Below are positions 25,624 through 34,095 of a stretch of 64,000 nt of DNA, piece after piece. The notes beneath the pieces are model-generated. The model did not search any database. It had not been told where the DNA came from and saw nothing but the letters and a program-made list of their open reading frames with translations. The stretch is from contig NZ_JASHIE010000002.1 of NCBI RefSeq assembly GCF_030056655.1, positions 62,001 through 126,000 on the forward strand, in the 5' to 3' direction. The position numbers were made by a program, and so were the translations under genes. The stretch's first letter is position 1, and each line of letters starts with the position of its first letter. This DNA is from Flectobacillus rivi (GTDB taxonomy: Bacteria > Bacteroidota > Bacteroidia > Cytophagales > Spirosomataceae).

Positions 25624-26559
25624 ATGAATGATTCAATAAAAGTATTCGCCCCAGCTACGGTTGCCAATGTAGCTTGTGGTTTTGATATATTTGGCTTTGC
25701 GGTAGACAATCCTGGCGATGAGCTAGTATTGCGCAAAACTGATTTGAAAGGCGTAAAAATTAATAAAATCGAAGGTGACGAAGGTCGTTTACCTTTGGAC
25801 GCTAGCAAAAATACGGCTGGTATCGCCATTATCAAGTTTCTAGAAGCTATCGGTGCCGAATCGCAAGGTTTTGAAATGGACTTGAAAAAATTGATGCCAT
25901 TAGGTTCTGGATTAGGCTCTTCGGCAGCTTCCTCGGTAGCTGGTGTATTTGCTGCAAATGAGTTATTGGGTCGTCCTTTGGCACAAAAAGACCTATTGCC
26001 TTTTGCCATGGAAGGTGAGTTTATCGCTTGTGGCTCGGCACATGCCGACAATGTTGGACCAAGTTTGATGGGAGGATTTACGGTAATTCGTAGCTACGAC
26101 CCATTAGACATTATTCAGCTTCGCACGCCCAAGGAGCTATATGCGACGATTGTTCACCCACATATCGAGGTAAATACCAAGGATGCACGTAATATTTTGA
26201 AACGTGAAATTTCCTTGAAAAAGACGATTACTCAAATGGGTAATGTGGCTGGTTTGGTAGCTGGTCTGATGCTTCCTGATTATGATTTGATTTCTCGCTC
26301 GCTGGTTGACGTAATCATTGAACCAGTTCGTGCGATTTTGATACCACAATTTGATGTTGTCAAAAATGCTGCACTTGAAAATGGAGCACTTGGCTGTTCT
26401 ATTTCTGGCTCAGGACCTTCGATGTTTGCTTTATCAAAAGACTTTGACACGGCACAAAAAGTTGGCAGAGCTATGCAAGAAGGTTTTTCAAAAGTAGGTA
26501 TCGATTCTGATTGTTATGTTTCTGGCATCAATCAAGCAGGTCCAGTGGTAATAGGCTAG
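25624..26559 (+). CDS. thrB: Homoserine kinase
   Basis: GHMP kinase phosphorylating homoserine with ATP, the step before threonine synthase. 311 residues, normal length. FAPATVANVACGFD at the N-terminus, the phosphate loop PLGSGLGSSAAS (residues 91-102), and the third GHMP motif GCSISGSGPSMFAL are all present. Last gene of the run; thrC, which usually follows, is not in the window and a bidirectional terminator closes the operon 108 bases on. Confidence 0.96.
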   Translation: MNDSIKVFAPATVANVACGFDIFGFAVDNPGDELVLRKTDLKGVKINKIEGDEGRLPLDASKNTAGIAIIKFLEAIGAESQGFEMDLKKLMPLGSGLGSSAASSVAGVFAANELLGRPLAQKDLLPFAMEGEFIACGSAHADNVGPSLMGGFTVIRSYDPLDIIQLRTPKELYATIVHPHIEVNTKDARNILKREISLKKTITQMGNVAGLVAGLMLPDYDLISRSLVDVIIEPVRAILIPQFDVVKNAALENGALGCSISGSGPSMFALSKDFDTAQKVGRAMQEGFSKVGIDSDCYVSGINQAGPVVIG

Positions 26560-26564
26560 ATTAA

Positions 26565-26708
26565 TAATTTAGTGAATTATGATTGAGTGCATGAGTGATT
26601 ATATAAGAATTTGCATTCTTGCTGTAGAGGCGCAATGATTTGCATCTTACATCGAACACCATAGTATCAAAAAAGCGGTCGAAAAACAATTTTCGACCGC
26701 TTTTTTGA
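26565..26708. repeat. Partial copy of the composite repeat after xerC
   Basis: TAATTTAGTGAATTATGATT (26565 onward) matches the arm after xerC at most positions; a degraded GTAGACGCAA-type palindrome (26620-26655) and the GCGGTCGAAAA hairpin (26667-26708) follow. Three modules are shared with 17842-18113, but only one arm is present and the order of the last two is swapped. Confidence 0.6.
26667..26708. terminator. Bidirectional terminator between thrB and the VanZ-like gene
   Basis: TCAAAAAAGCGGTCGAAAA pairs perfectly (19 bp) with its complement at 26690-26708 around a 4-base loop; T6 or A6 in the outer stem serve as U tract in both directions. It ends thrB and the convergent leftward VanZ-like gene. 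Confidence 0.9.
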
Positions 26709-26799
26709 TGAATAGTTATCAAGTTATAGTAATTTCCAAAATCAGAATGATTCATTTTACCCAAACACAAGCAGCAATATATTGCCGACAAAAACACTT

Positions 26800-27162
26800 T
26801 TATCCTTTTTTGAATATCTTGGAAAATAAGATGGCTAACGATATTCCGAGTAATACCCCAATAAAATCTGCAAGAACATCGGCTAAATCATACGCTCGAT
26901 GAAATGATACTGGCAATAAATACTGCATTATCTCAATTCCATATCCAAACAAAGCTCCTCCTATCATAACTCCTAACGTTGATGAATAAGCATACATTGT
27001 TAAAAACGCCCATGCACCAAATGCTATGAAATGCTGTGTTTTATCATAAAAATTGAGAGAATGAGGTATTTCTTTTGAAGGCATAGCACAAAGTACAATA
27101 ATTAGTCCTCCACATAGCCACGACCACACTTTTTGTTTTAACAGTTTATCAATCAGTATCAT
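26800..27162 (-). CDS. VanZ family membrane protein
   Basis: 120 residues with about four hydrophobic segments. The VanZ-like landmarks are present: DKTQHFIAFGAWAF, GYGIEIMQYLLPVSFHRAYDLADVLADFIGVLLG, i.e. the family's DKxxH, G-x2-E-x2-Q and D-x-L-x-D pattern. Role outside VanZ-type teicoplanin resistance is unknown; small stand-alone VanZ proteins are common in Bacteroidota. Alone on the minus strand, convergent with thrB. Confidence 0.85.
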   Translation of the reverse strand: MILIDKLLKQKVWSWLCGGLIIVLCAMPSKEIPHSLNFYDKTQHFIAFGAWAFLTMYAYSSTLGVMIGGALFGYGIEIMQYLLPVSFHRAYDLADVLADFIGVLLGISLAILFSKIFKKG

Positions 27163-27279
27163 ATTGTATAAATTAAGGTTTTGATCGTTAATTTAAAATA
27201 AATAAGAAATATATTACCTATATATTAAAAAAATTTAAAAATATTCTTTTTTCCTTATACACCTTGGAGTTTTTTCACC

Positions 27280-27287
27280 TACCTTTG
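27280..27287 (+). promoter_or_regulatory. -7 box of the hexosaminidase gene
   Basis: TACCTTTG, an exact TAnnTTTG match, 26 bases before the ATG. A -33 TTG at normal spacing is not clear. Confidence 0.45.
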
Positions 27288-27313
27288 AATCGTCTTTATC
27301 AAACCAATTTTTT

Positions 27314-28924
27314 ATGAAAAAACTATTAACCCTTATTTGTGCTTGCGTAGTATTTGTTAGTTCTGCGCAAAATCAATATAACATTATCCCTTTACCTCAG
27401 ACTGTTACACCACAAAAAGGACAGTTTGTCATAAAGAGTAATACCAATATCGTAGTTAGTACTAATGATCCTGCTTTCAAGCAAGTTGCCTCTATGTTGG
27501 CCGACCAATTAGGCGCTGCAATGGGGACAACACCTAAAGTAGTTAGCTCCAATAGCAAAGCCGTAAGCAACAGCATTCAGTTTGTAAAAAATGATCAACT
27601 AACAGAGGAAGGATATACGCTTAATGTAAGTAGCAAGCAGGTAAGTATTGCAGCCAGCACAGGAAAAGGTGCTTTTTATGCTTTACAAAGTTTGTTACAA
27701 TTACTTCCGAATCAAATTTTTAGTAAAGAAAAATCTACGGGCATAACATGGTCAGTTCCTAACTGTTCTATTGCAGATGCACCTCGCTACTCTTACAGAG
27801 GTTTGCACTTGGATGTTGGTCGTCATTTCTTCCCTGTAAGCTTTATCAAAAAGTATATTGATTTGATTGCTTTACACAAGTTGAATAATTTTCACTGGCA
27901 CTTGACAGAAGACCAAGGCTGGAGAATTGAAATCAAGCGCTATCCTAAATTGGCAGAAATAGCTTCGAAACGTTCGCAAACTGTTGTGGGTAGAGCTTAC
28001 TCAAAGAAATTTGATGGTAAACCTTATGGAGGATATTACACACAAGACGAAGTAAAAGAAGTAGTTGCTTATGCAAAAGCTAGGTTTGTGAATGTAATTC
28101 CTGAGATTGAAATGCCAGGGCACTCACAAGCAGTTTTGGCAGCATATCCTGAATTTGGTTGTAATCCTGATAAAATCTATCAAACTGCTACTGACTGGGG
28201 TGTGTATGAAGATGTACTTTGCCCAAGAGAAGAGACTTTCCAATTTTTGGAGAATGTTTTGACAGAGGTAATGGAGCTTTTCCCAAGTGAATATATCCAT
28301 ATCGGTGGTGACGAATGCCCTAAGAAACAATGGAAAGAAAGTCGTTTTTGCCAAGAAATTATCAAGCGTGAAAACTTGGGTGATGAGCACGGATTACAAA
28401 GTTATTTTATCCGTCGTATCGATAAGTTTATTACGTCAAAAGGTCGCAAAATGATTGGTTGGGACGAGATTTTGGAAGGTGGACTTTCACCAAATGCCAT
28501 CGTAATGTCTTGGAGAGGGACTGAAGGTGGTATTGCAGCAGCTAAAGAAAACCACGATGCTATCATGACACCAGGTGGTTATGTATATTTAGATCACTAT
28601 CAGGCAGACCCTAAAACTGAGCCTTTAGCTATTGGAGGTTTTACTACTTTAGAAAAAATCTATTCGTACGAACCAACACCGACTGAACTTTCGCCTGAAC
28701 AACAAAAACATATCATTGGAGTTCAAGCAAACGTTTGGACAGAATATATGCAAACCAGCGACTATGTTGAATACATGGTTTTCCCTCGTGCATCAGCCTT
28801 ATCAGAAGTAGCATGGACGAAAAAGGAATTGAAAGATTATAGTAAATTCTCTGAGCGCATGAAGGTTCATGCTGATCGTTTAGAAAAATTGCATGTAAAC
28901 TTTTTCAAAGGCTTTTTGAAATAA
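27314..28924 (+). CDS. Secreted beta-N-acetylhexosaminidase (GH20)
   Basis: Removes terminal GlcNAc/GalNAc from chitin oligomers, glycans or peptidoglycan fragments. 536 residues: signal peptide (KKLLTLICACVVFVSSAQ), a GH20b N-terminal alpha/beta domain to about residue 150, then the GH20 TIM barrel from PRYSYRGLHLDVGRHF. The substrate-assisted catalytic pair is D333-E334 in HIGGDECPK; HWHLTEDQGWR and MSWRGTEGG line the site. No lipobox after the signal and no T9SS tail, so periplasmic location is likely. Monocistronic with a strong terminator. Confidence 0.95.
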   Translation: MKKLLTLICACVVFVSSAQNQYNIIPLPQTVTPQKGQFVIKSNTNIVVSTNDPAFKQVASMLADQLGAAMGTTPKVVSSNSKAVSNSIQFVKNDQLTEEGYTLNVSSKQVSIAASTGKGAFYALQSLLQLLPNQIFSKEKSTGITWSVPNCSIADAPRYSYRGLHLDVGRHFFPVSFIKKYIDLIALHKLNNFHWHLTEDQGWRIEIKRYPKLAEIASKRSQTVVGRAYSKKFDGKPYGGYYTQDEVKEVVAYAKARFVNVIPEIEMPGHSQAVLAAYPEFGCNPDKIYQTATDWGVYEDVLCPREETFQFLENVLTEVMELFPSEYIHIGGDECPKKQWKESRFCQEIIKRENLGDEHGLQSYFIRRIDKFITSKGRKMIGWDEILEGGLSPNAIVMSWRGTEGGIAAAKENHDAIMTPGGYVYLDHYQADPKTEPLAIGGFTTLEKIYSYEPTPTELSPEQQKHIIGVQANVWTEYMQTSDYVEYMVFPRASALSEVAWTKKELKDYSKFSERMKVHADRLEKLHVNFFKGFLK

Positions 28925-28962
28925 GCCAAAACAGACCAGTAACTCCCAATTTTCTTATAAAT

Positions 28963-29000
28963 AAAAAAGGTCAGCAAGATATGCCTTGCTGACCTTTTTA
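28963..29000. terminator. Bidirectional terminator
   Basis: AAAAAGGTCAGCAAG and CTTGCTGACCTTTTT form a perfect 15-bp stem with a 6-base loop and A/T tracts on both sides. It serves the rightward hexosaminidase and the leftward histidine kinase, whose stop codon begins at 29003. Confidence 0.9.
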
Positions 29001-30692
29001 TTATTCCTCTGTTACGTATTTCAAATGTTGTGCGAGTAAAATATACAAATCTTGTGGCGTATGCGGTTTCAACAAATAATCATTCATACCTGTACTAAGT
29101 GCCATTTCGATTGTTTCTGTATTGTTATCGGCAGAACTGGCAATAATAGGAATTTCTGAAAATTTCCTTACTTCTTCCGCAAATTCAAATCCGCTCATTT
29201 CTGGCATTTGCAAATCAACAATTACTAAATCATAATGCGTGCCTGCTTTCAAGGAGGCTAATGCATCGATACCATTATTAAAGGTTTTTACAGAAATACC
29301 TTTCTTTTGGAGACTTCTATTAATGATGATAAGGTTGATATCATTGTCATCAATAGCCATCACATTAAAACCCTCAAAGTTAAAACTGGCGACTGTATCT
29401 TTCTTTATTACCTCTTGTTGTACCTGCCCTACAGTCAAATCAAACTTGAAAGTAGACCCCTTACCCACTTCACTCTCCACATAGATACGCGTACCAAACA
29501 ATTCTAGAATTTTACGAATAATGGCCAATCCTAATCCTGTACCTCCAAACTGGCGTGTGGTTTTATTGGACGCTTGAACAAATTCTTCAAAAATCTGATT
29601 TACAGCCTCTTGAGGTATTCCGATGCCCGTGTCTATTACCTCAATAGTAAGGATATTTGTCGTTGTAAGCTGCTCTTTAAGGCTAACTTTTATCGTAACT
29701 ACACCATTTTTAGTAAACTTTACGGCATTCGAGACCAAATTATTAATAACCTGAACAAGCCTAGTAGGGTCCCCTCCTACATAATTAGGAACTTGATCTG
29801 CTACCTCAATCTGCAATTTATTACCTTGTTCTTTTGCACGATGCAGATTAATACTTACAATATTCTTTACTAAATCTCGAATATTAAAGCTAATATTTTC
29901 AAGTTGAACCTTTCCAGCTTCTAGCTTACTAAAGTCTAAAATATCGTTGATAATGGACAACAAAGTCTCCCCAGTAAACCTTAATACATTTAAAGAGTTT
30001 TCTTGGTCCGCCCTTGGAGATTCCTCTAAAAGTAGATTGATATTGCCCAAAATCGCATGTAAAGGTGAGCGTATTTCATGGCTCATCATTGACAAAAACG
30101 TAGATTTTGCCTTTAGGGCTATCTCTAGATTTTCTTTTGCTTCTGTCAAAGCATAGTTTTTTTGCTCAAGACTATCTTTTGTTTCTGTGAGTTCAAAAGT
30201 CTTTTTACGAAGCTCCAACTGCCCCATTGCCTGAGATGCAAGTGCCTTCAGTGCAACTACTTGTTCGTCCTTTAGCGATCGTGGACTACTATCGATGACA
30301 CATAAGGTGCCAAGCGCATGCCCATTTTCTGCCACAAGTGGTATTCCTGCATAAAAAACCACATAAGGAGAGCCTACAGTCAGCGGGTTATCCGAAAAAC
30401 GTTCGTCTTGGCGCGCGTCTTCGATAATAAAAGGGCGATCAGGTTGTACAATTGCATGAGCACAAAAAGATAGCTCACGAGGGCCACCATTGCCATCTAA
30501 CCCATTTTTAGCTTTAAACCACTGACGATTTTCATCAATAATAGTGATAGTCGAAATGGGGGTTTGACATATTTGAGAAGCTATTCTTACGATATCATCA
30601 AAATCCTTTTCTGGAAGTGTGTCTAGTATTTTATACGCCTTTAGGGTATCTAATCTTTCTATTTCGTTTTCTGGTATTGTTGGGAAAATCAT
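29001..30692 (-). CDS. Hybrid sensor histidine kinase with GAF input and REC domain
   Basis: 563 residues, no membrane segment, so a cytosolic sensor. GAF domain at about 25-160 (FDDIVRIASQICQTPIS, FCAHAI, GTLCVID), coiled coil 160-200, HisKA with His205 in SMMSHEIRSPLH, HATPase_c with N-box NNLVSNAVKF, G1 DTGIGIP and G2 GGTGLGLAI, then a C-terminal receiver with phospho-acceptor Asp493 (VIVDLQMPEMSG) and Lys in LLKPH. There is no DNA-binding output, so phosphate probably passes on to an Hpt or another regulator. No cognate regulator is adjacent; signal unknown. Confidence 0.93.
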   Translation of the reverse strand: MIFPTIPENEIERLDTLKAYKILDTLPEKDFDDIVRIASQICQTPISTITIIDENRQWFKAKNGLDGNGGPRELSFCAHAIVQPDRPFIIEDARQDERFSDNPLTVGSPYVVFYAGIPLVAENGHALGTLCVIDSSPRSLKDEQVVALKALASQAMGQLELRKKTFELTETKDSLEQKNYALTEAKENLEIALKAKSTFLSMMSHEIRSPLHAILGNINLLLEESPRADQENSLNVLRFTGETLLSIINDILDFSKLEAGKVQLENISFNIRDLVKNIVSINLHRAKEQGNKLQIEVADQVPNYVGGDPTRLVQVINNLVSNAVKFTKNGVVTIKVSLKEQLTTTNILTIEVIDTGIGIPQEAVNQIFEEFVQASNKTTRQFGGTGLGLAIIRKILELFGTRIYVESEVGKGSTFKFDLTVGQVQQEVIKKDTVASFNFEGFNVMAIDDNDINLIIINRSLQKKGISVKTFNNGIDALASLKAGTHYDLVIVDLQMPEMSGFEFAEEVRKFSEIPIIASSADNNTETIEMALSTGMNDYLLKPHTPQDLYILLAQHLKYVTEE

Positions 30693-30957
30693 AATATCAA
30701 CCGGCTCGATTAAGTAAGGTTTATATAAATGATAGGATTAATAGAACCGTATAACAACATAATGGTTTATCAAATCGAGGATACTTAGGAGCTCAGGAAG
30801 ACTAACACAATTAGCTTAAATAGATATAATAAATTAGCTTAAGTGGTTATCTTCAATAAAGATACAACAAAACGTATGCTATTTTAGTATATCGTTTCAA
30901 AATTATTCCGCCTTTTCATACTTCTATTTAAGTACTACTTAAAATAATTATCCTTCT

Positions 30958-31629
30958 TTAAAACTCTAACTCAATTACATGAGGTTCGGCGATAAGCTTT
31001 TTGGCTAAACGCTCATGTTTTGAAGTTTTACCTCTCACTGACCAAAAGCAAGTAATGGTTTCTTCTTTATAAATTTGCTTGCCTTTCTTAGCTTGCATTC
31101 TAAACTGTTTAAAAATTTCATCCATTTTCAAAAAGCCTTCATCGCCTTTCTTTATCACAATTTTGTAATTACGTGTTTCTCCATATTTATGAATCCAACG
31201 TTCCATTACGATAAAAAACTGCAAAATCATAAATACCATAATGGCGCCAAAAAAGGACAATAAAATATGTCCATCGCCAATAGCCATACCTAACGACGCC
31301 GTTACCCAAATAATAGCTGCCGTGGTAAGTCCTTTTACTCGGTCATCTACTTTAAAGATGATTCCAGCACCTAAAAAACCTACCCCTGTAACAATATTGG
31401 CAGAAATCCTATCGGGCGATGCACCCATACCTACTTTTTCAGAAAGAATGGTAAATATAGTTGAACCCACTGCAATCAAAGTAAAGGTTCGTAAACCAGC
31501 GGATTTACTATGATATTCGCGTTCGCCACCAATGATTGCTCCAACAAAAGTAGAAGCAAGCAGTTTGATTAAATCTTCATCATGAATAATATGATTCCAG
31601 AGAATCTCCCAATCACCCATCAAAAACAT
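30958..31629 (-). CDS. MgtC/SapB family membrane protein
   Basis: 223 residues. An N-terminal MgtC domain with about five hydrophobic segments carries the family pattern AIIGGEREYHSKSAGLRTFTLIAVGS and NIVTGVGFLGAGIIF; a soluble C-terminal part (from KIVIKKGDEGF) follows. MgtC proteins affect magnesium homeostasis and F-ATPase in pathogens; in environmental Bacteroidota the role is unproved. The start could be the ATG at 31629 or at 31620. Alone, with 265 uneventful bases upstream of the kinase gene. Confidence 0.88.
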   Translation of the reverse strand: MFLMGDWEILWNHIIHDEDLIKLLASTFVGAIIGGEREYHSKSAGLRTFTLIAVGSTIFTILSEKVGMGASPDRISANIVTGVGFLGAGIIFKVDDRVKGLTTAAIIWVTASLGMAIGDGHILLSFFGAIMVFMILQFFIVMERWIHKYGETRNYKIVIKKGDEGFLKMDEIFKQFRMQAKKGKQIYKEETITCFWSVRGKTSKHERLAKKLIAEPHVIELEF

Positions 31630-31762
31630 ACGTATATTTTTTCTTTATAGATTTTACGATTAAAAAGGAAATAAACTCAAATTGACAAGGAGTAACAGGA
31701 TTCGTACTTACTTTTCCCCTATAACTTTTTACCACTGTGAAATTAATAGATATTCACAAGGC

Positions 31763-31800
31763 AAAAAAATAGCCGTCACTTTCGTAACGGCTATTTTTTT
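31763..31800 (-). terminator. Terminator of the exbB-exbD pair
   Basis: Read leftwards: ATAGCCGTTAC-GAAA-GTGACGGCTAT then T7; an 11-bp stem with a GAAA tetraloop, 12 bases after the exbD stop. The apex UAC-GAAA-GUG is the same as in the kduI terminator. Confidence 0.9.
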
Positions 31801-31812
31801 GGGTAGTTACTC

Positions 31813-32211
31813 CTATTGTTTTTCGGTGGCCATTACTAGCGCCAAATTTAGCTTGGCAACCACGTCGTAAATTTTTGCTAATTCCTGTACAGTACGATCT
31901 TTTGAAATACGTAAAACCACCGTTTCCGAATTTTTAGCTTTGGCCTGCTCTGCCAAATAGGCTTCCAATTGATCGGCTTGAACAGGGTTATCATCTACAA
32001 AATAATTATCATTCTCATCTACAGTCAAACGAATATTCTCTTTGGTAGCCGTTTGTTCTGCTGAGCTTGATTCTGGCAAAAGAAGCTTAATAGCATCAGG
32101 ACTTGCCAAGGTTGATATCATCAAGAAAAACATCATCAAGAAGAATAGGATATCCGCTAAGGCTCCTGTTTCTACTTCAGATTGTTCTCTAGCTCTTTTT
32201 CTAATGTTCAT
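31813..32211 (-). CDS. exbD: ExbD/TolR family energy-transducing protein
   Basis: 132 residues: short basic cytosolic start, one membrane helix (LADILFFLMMFFLMIST) containing Asp20, the proton-path residue equivalent to ExbD Asp25, then a periplasmic domain. Works with ExbB to use the proton gradient to drive TonB (or a Tol-like system). It follows exbB by 25 bases in one operon. TonB itself is not in the window. Confidence 0.92.
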   Translation of the reverse strand: MNIRKRAREQSEVETGALADILFFLMMFFLMISTLASPDAIKLLLPESSSAEQTATKENIRLTVDENDNYFVDDNPVQADQLEAYLAEQAKAKNSETVVLRISKDRTVQELAKIYDVVAKLNLALVMATEKQ

Positions 32212-32236
32212 ATTTACTTCAAATTAGAAAGCTCTA

Positions 32237-32950
32237 TTATTTAGAAGCTGGTTTGTGAAGAATATCCAAAAAGTCGATGGCTGTAACTTCCATTTTGTTT
32301 ACAGTACGGTCAATCATCGTTGTCAAGATGGTATAAAAGAAGTATGCAATGATACCTACCATCAAACCTGTTGCCGAGGTCACCATTTTCTCATAAATAC
32401 CACTCGCAATCGTACTAATGTCGATTTTGTTAGCTACCGAAATATTGTGGAAAGTACGAATCATACCCGAAACCGTACCCAAGAAACCAAACATTGGGGC
32501 AATTTTGGCAATAGCTGACAAAATACCCAAGTTTTTTTCCATGTTATAAATCTCAACACGAGCCGAATTTTCGATGGCATTTTCAATGTCACGCATAGGC
32601 GAGCCAATACGATTTAAGCCTTTTTCTAATAAACGAGCAATCGGAAAAGGTGATGTTTTGCAGTAGTTTATCGCTCCTTGAATATTACCAGCATACAACA
32701 TTTCTTTGATTGAGAACAAAAATGTATTGTCCAATCTTGATGTTTTACTGATATATCTGTAACGCTCAACGAACAAGAAAAGAGCAATAAAAAACAATAC
32801 AAAAATAGGAATCATTACCCATCCCCCTTTTTCCAAAAGGCCAAATAAGTTTAGATCTTCTCCTACTTTCGTAACTGTAGTTACCGTCGTAGATGTTGTG
32901 TCGGGTTCAAAAGTAGTTGTCTGTAATAAGATACTTAGAAGAGTAGTCAT
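32237..32950 (-). CDS. exbB: ExbB/TolQ/MotA family proton channel
   Basis: 237 residues with three membrane helices (WVMIPIFVLFFIALFLFVERY, then the pair in IAKIAPMFGFLGTVSGMIRTF and SATGLMVGIIAYFFYTIL) and the conserved PxxGFLGTVxGM segment. The N-terminus is periplasmic with a Thr/Val-rich stretch. Forms the pentameric channel of the ExbBD motor together with the next gene. First gene of a two-gene operon. Confidence 0.93.
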   Translation of the reverse strand: MTTLLSILLQTTTFEPDTTSTTVTTVTKVGEDLNLFGLLEKGGWVMIPIFVLFFIALFLFVERYRYISKTSRLDNTFLFSIKEMLYAGNIQGAINYCKTSPFPIARLLEKGLNRIGSPMRDIENAIENSARVEIYNMEKNLGILSAIAKIAPMFGFLGTVSGMIRTFHNISVANKIDISTIASGIYEKMVTSATGLMVGIIAYFFYTILTTMIDRTVNKMEVTAIDFLDILHKPASK

Positions 32951-33273
32951 AAGTTTTTACAGGTAAAAGCGTATTTCCTCAATTGAAAAATACTGCTATT
33001 TTGATTTGTAGGAAATTGATTAATTATTGAGTTACCTTGCTTGCAAATTATTGCGATTGTTACACGAGGAGTTGCCTACGCGAACTAAATTTTCAACAAG
33101 TTTAACGAAAAATTTTAAGTAATATGATATAAGTCAGGCAAAAAAAAGCCCGTTGCTGTACTGTAGGGTATGAGTTTGAGCTTGTTATACGAAATGTACA
33201 GAGTCTTCATTTTACTAAAGTAACATAGAAAAACGACTTTCTTTTTACCGTTTGATAAAAATGAAGCAGAGAC
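32951..33273. other. Gap between exbB and the esterase gene
   Basis: About 320 bases without a credible frame. It includes GGC/GCC-containing fragments (GTCAGGCAAAAAAAAGCCCG near 33132) that look like eroded repeat material, but no clear hairpin with U tract. Confidence 0.35.
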
Positions 33274-33915
33274 TCAAAAAATTTGTTTCAACACCATTGT
33301 ATTTATCTGATGCCCTCCTTCAAATTCGATGATATTTATGGTGGGGACTGCCTGTTTCAATGATTTTAAAAATTCATCAAATTGGGTTTGCACCAAAATT
33401 TCATCTTTATTCCCGTAAACATACACCAGAGGTTTGTCGACAAAATGTGAAGGACTTACTACTTCCGAAATACCCTCCGAAAAATACCCAGACCAAAGAA
33501 TGAGCCTTTGAAATGCTTCTGAGTGTACCTCAAACCATCTTGCAGCCGTGGCGCACCCCTGCGAAAAACCTAATAATTCGATCTCTACGTCAAAAGGATT
33601 CAAATCCATCAATAGGGTATCTAACAACTTATTGAGGTAGTTGAGATAGTCCAAAATTTCGGTATCTCTTGCCTCCTTGGTCATCCAAGTTGCCCCAACC
33701 CTACCAGAAAATCCATTAAGGTAAAACCTTGACAAGGCTTCAGGCGCAGCTATCAACGTATTCTCAGAGGCTAATTCTTTAAATTTTTGGATAAAAAACT
33801 CTCCTAATTGCCCGTAACCATGCAATACAAAAATAACCTTTCGAGTTTTTTCTGACCATTCGCCAATAGTATAATAACGAGCCGTTTTAGTTACTTGAAT
33901 TTCGTGTAAAGGCAT
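33274..33915 (-). CDS. Alpha/beta hydrolase, phospholipase/carboxylesterase type
   Basis: 213 residues. HGYGQ forms the oxyanion region, the nucleophile elbow is GFSQGCATAARW, the acid is likely Asp in YGNKDEILV and the His is in FEGGHQIN. Pattern and length fit the YpfH/acyl-protein thioesterase-like small esterases (Abhydrolase_2). No signal peptide, cytosolic. Substrate cannot be read from sequence. Upstream neighbour is ppx on the same strand, but 180 bases with a repeat element separate them. Confidence 0.82.
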   Translation of the reverse strand: MPLHEIQVTKTARYYTIGEWSEKTRKVIFVLHGYGQLGEFFIQKFKELASENTLIAAPEALSRFYLNGFSGRVGATWMTKEARDTEILDYLNYLNKLLDTLLMDLNPFDVEIELLGFSQGCATAARWFEVHSEAFQRLILWSGYFSEGISEVVSPSHFVDKPLVYVYGNKDEILVQTQFDEFLKSLKQAVPTINIIEFEGGHQINTMVLKQIF

Positions 33916-33966
33916 TATGTAATTAGTTTTGGAAAATTATTAATGCAAAATAAAATTGCATTAATA

Positions 33967-34064
33967 CGCTTTAGGCTGTAAGCCGTAGGCGTTAGGCAAA
34001 AATGATATTCATGATTTTGTTAGAAATACTTTTTGCTTATGGCATATAGCTTAATGCCTATTGC
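33967..34064. repeat. Inverted GCCGTAGGCGTTAGGC-family element
   Basis: Left arm: TAGGCTGTAAGCCGTAGGCG..., containing GCCGTAGGCGTTAGGCAAAA at 33982-34001. Right arm (34030-34064) reads on the minus strand GCAATAGGCATTAAGCTATA then TGCCATAAGC, a diverged inverted copy. About 98 bp with no gene: a MITE-like or REP-like element. Confidence 0.6.
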
Positions 34065-34091
34065 GGGTAAAATTAATTTTATTTTGCCCGC
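34063..34091 (-). terminator. Hairpin after ppx
   Basis: GCGGGTAAAAT and ATTTTGCCCGC pair with one wobble around a 7-base loop, 5 bases past the ppx stop. The following leftward sequence lacks a long T run, so termination strength is uncertain. Confidence 0.5.
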
Positions 34092-34095
34092 TACC

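Noticed and set aside
26561..26797. 78-codon leftward frame between thrB and the VanZ-like gene
   Set aside because: Runs through repeat arms and the terminator hairpin; no credible start or family.
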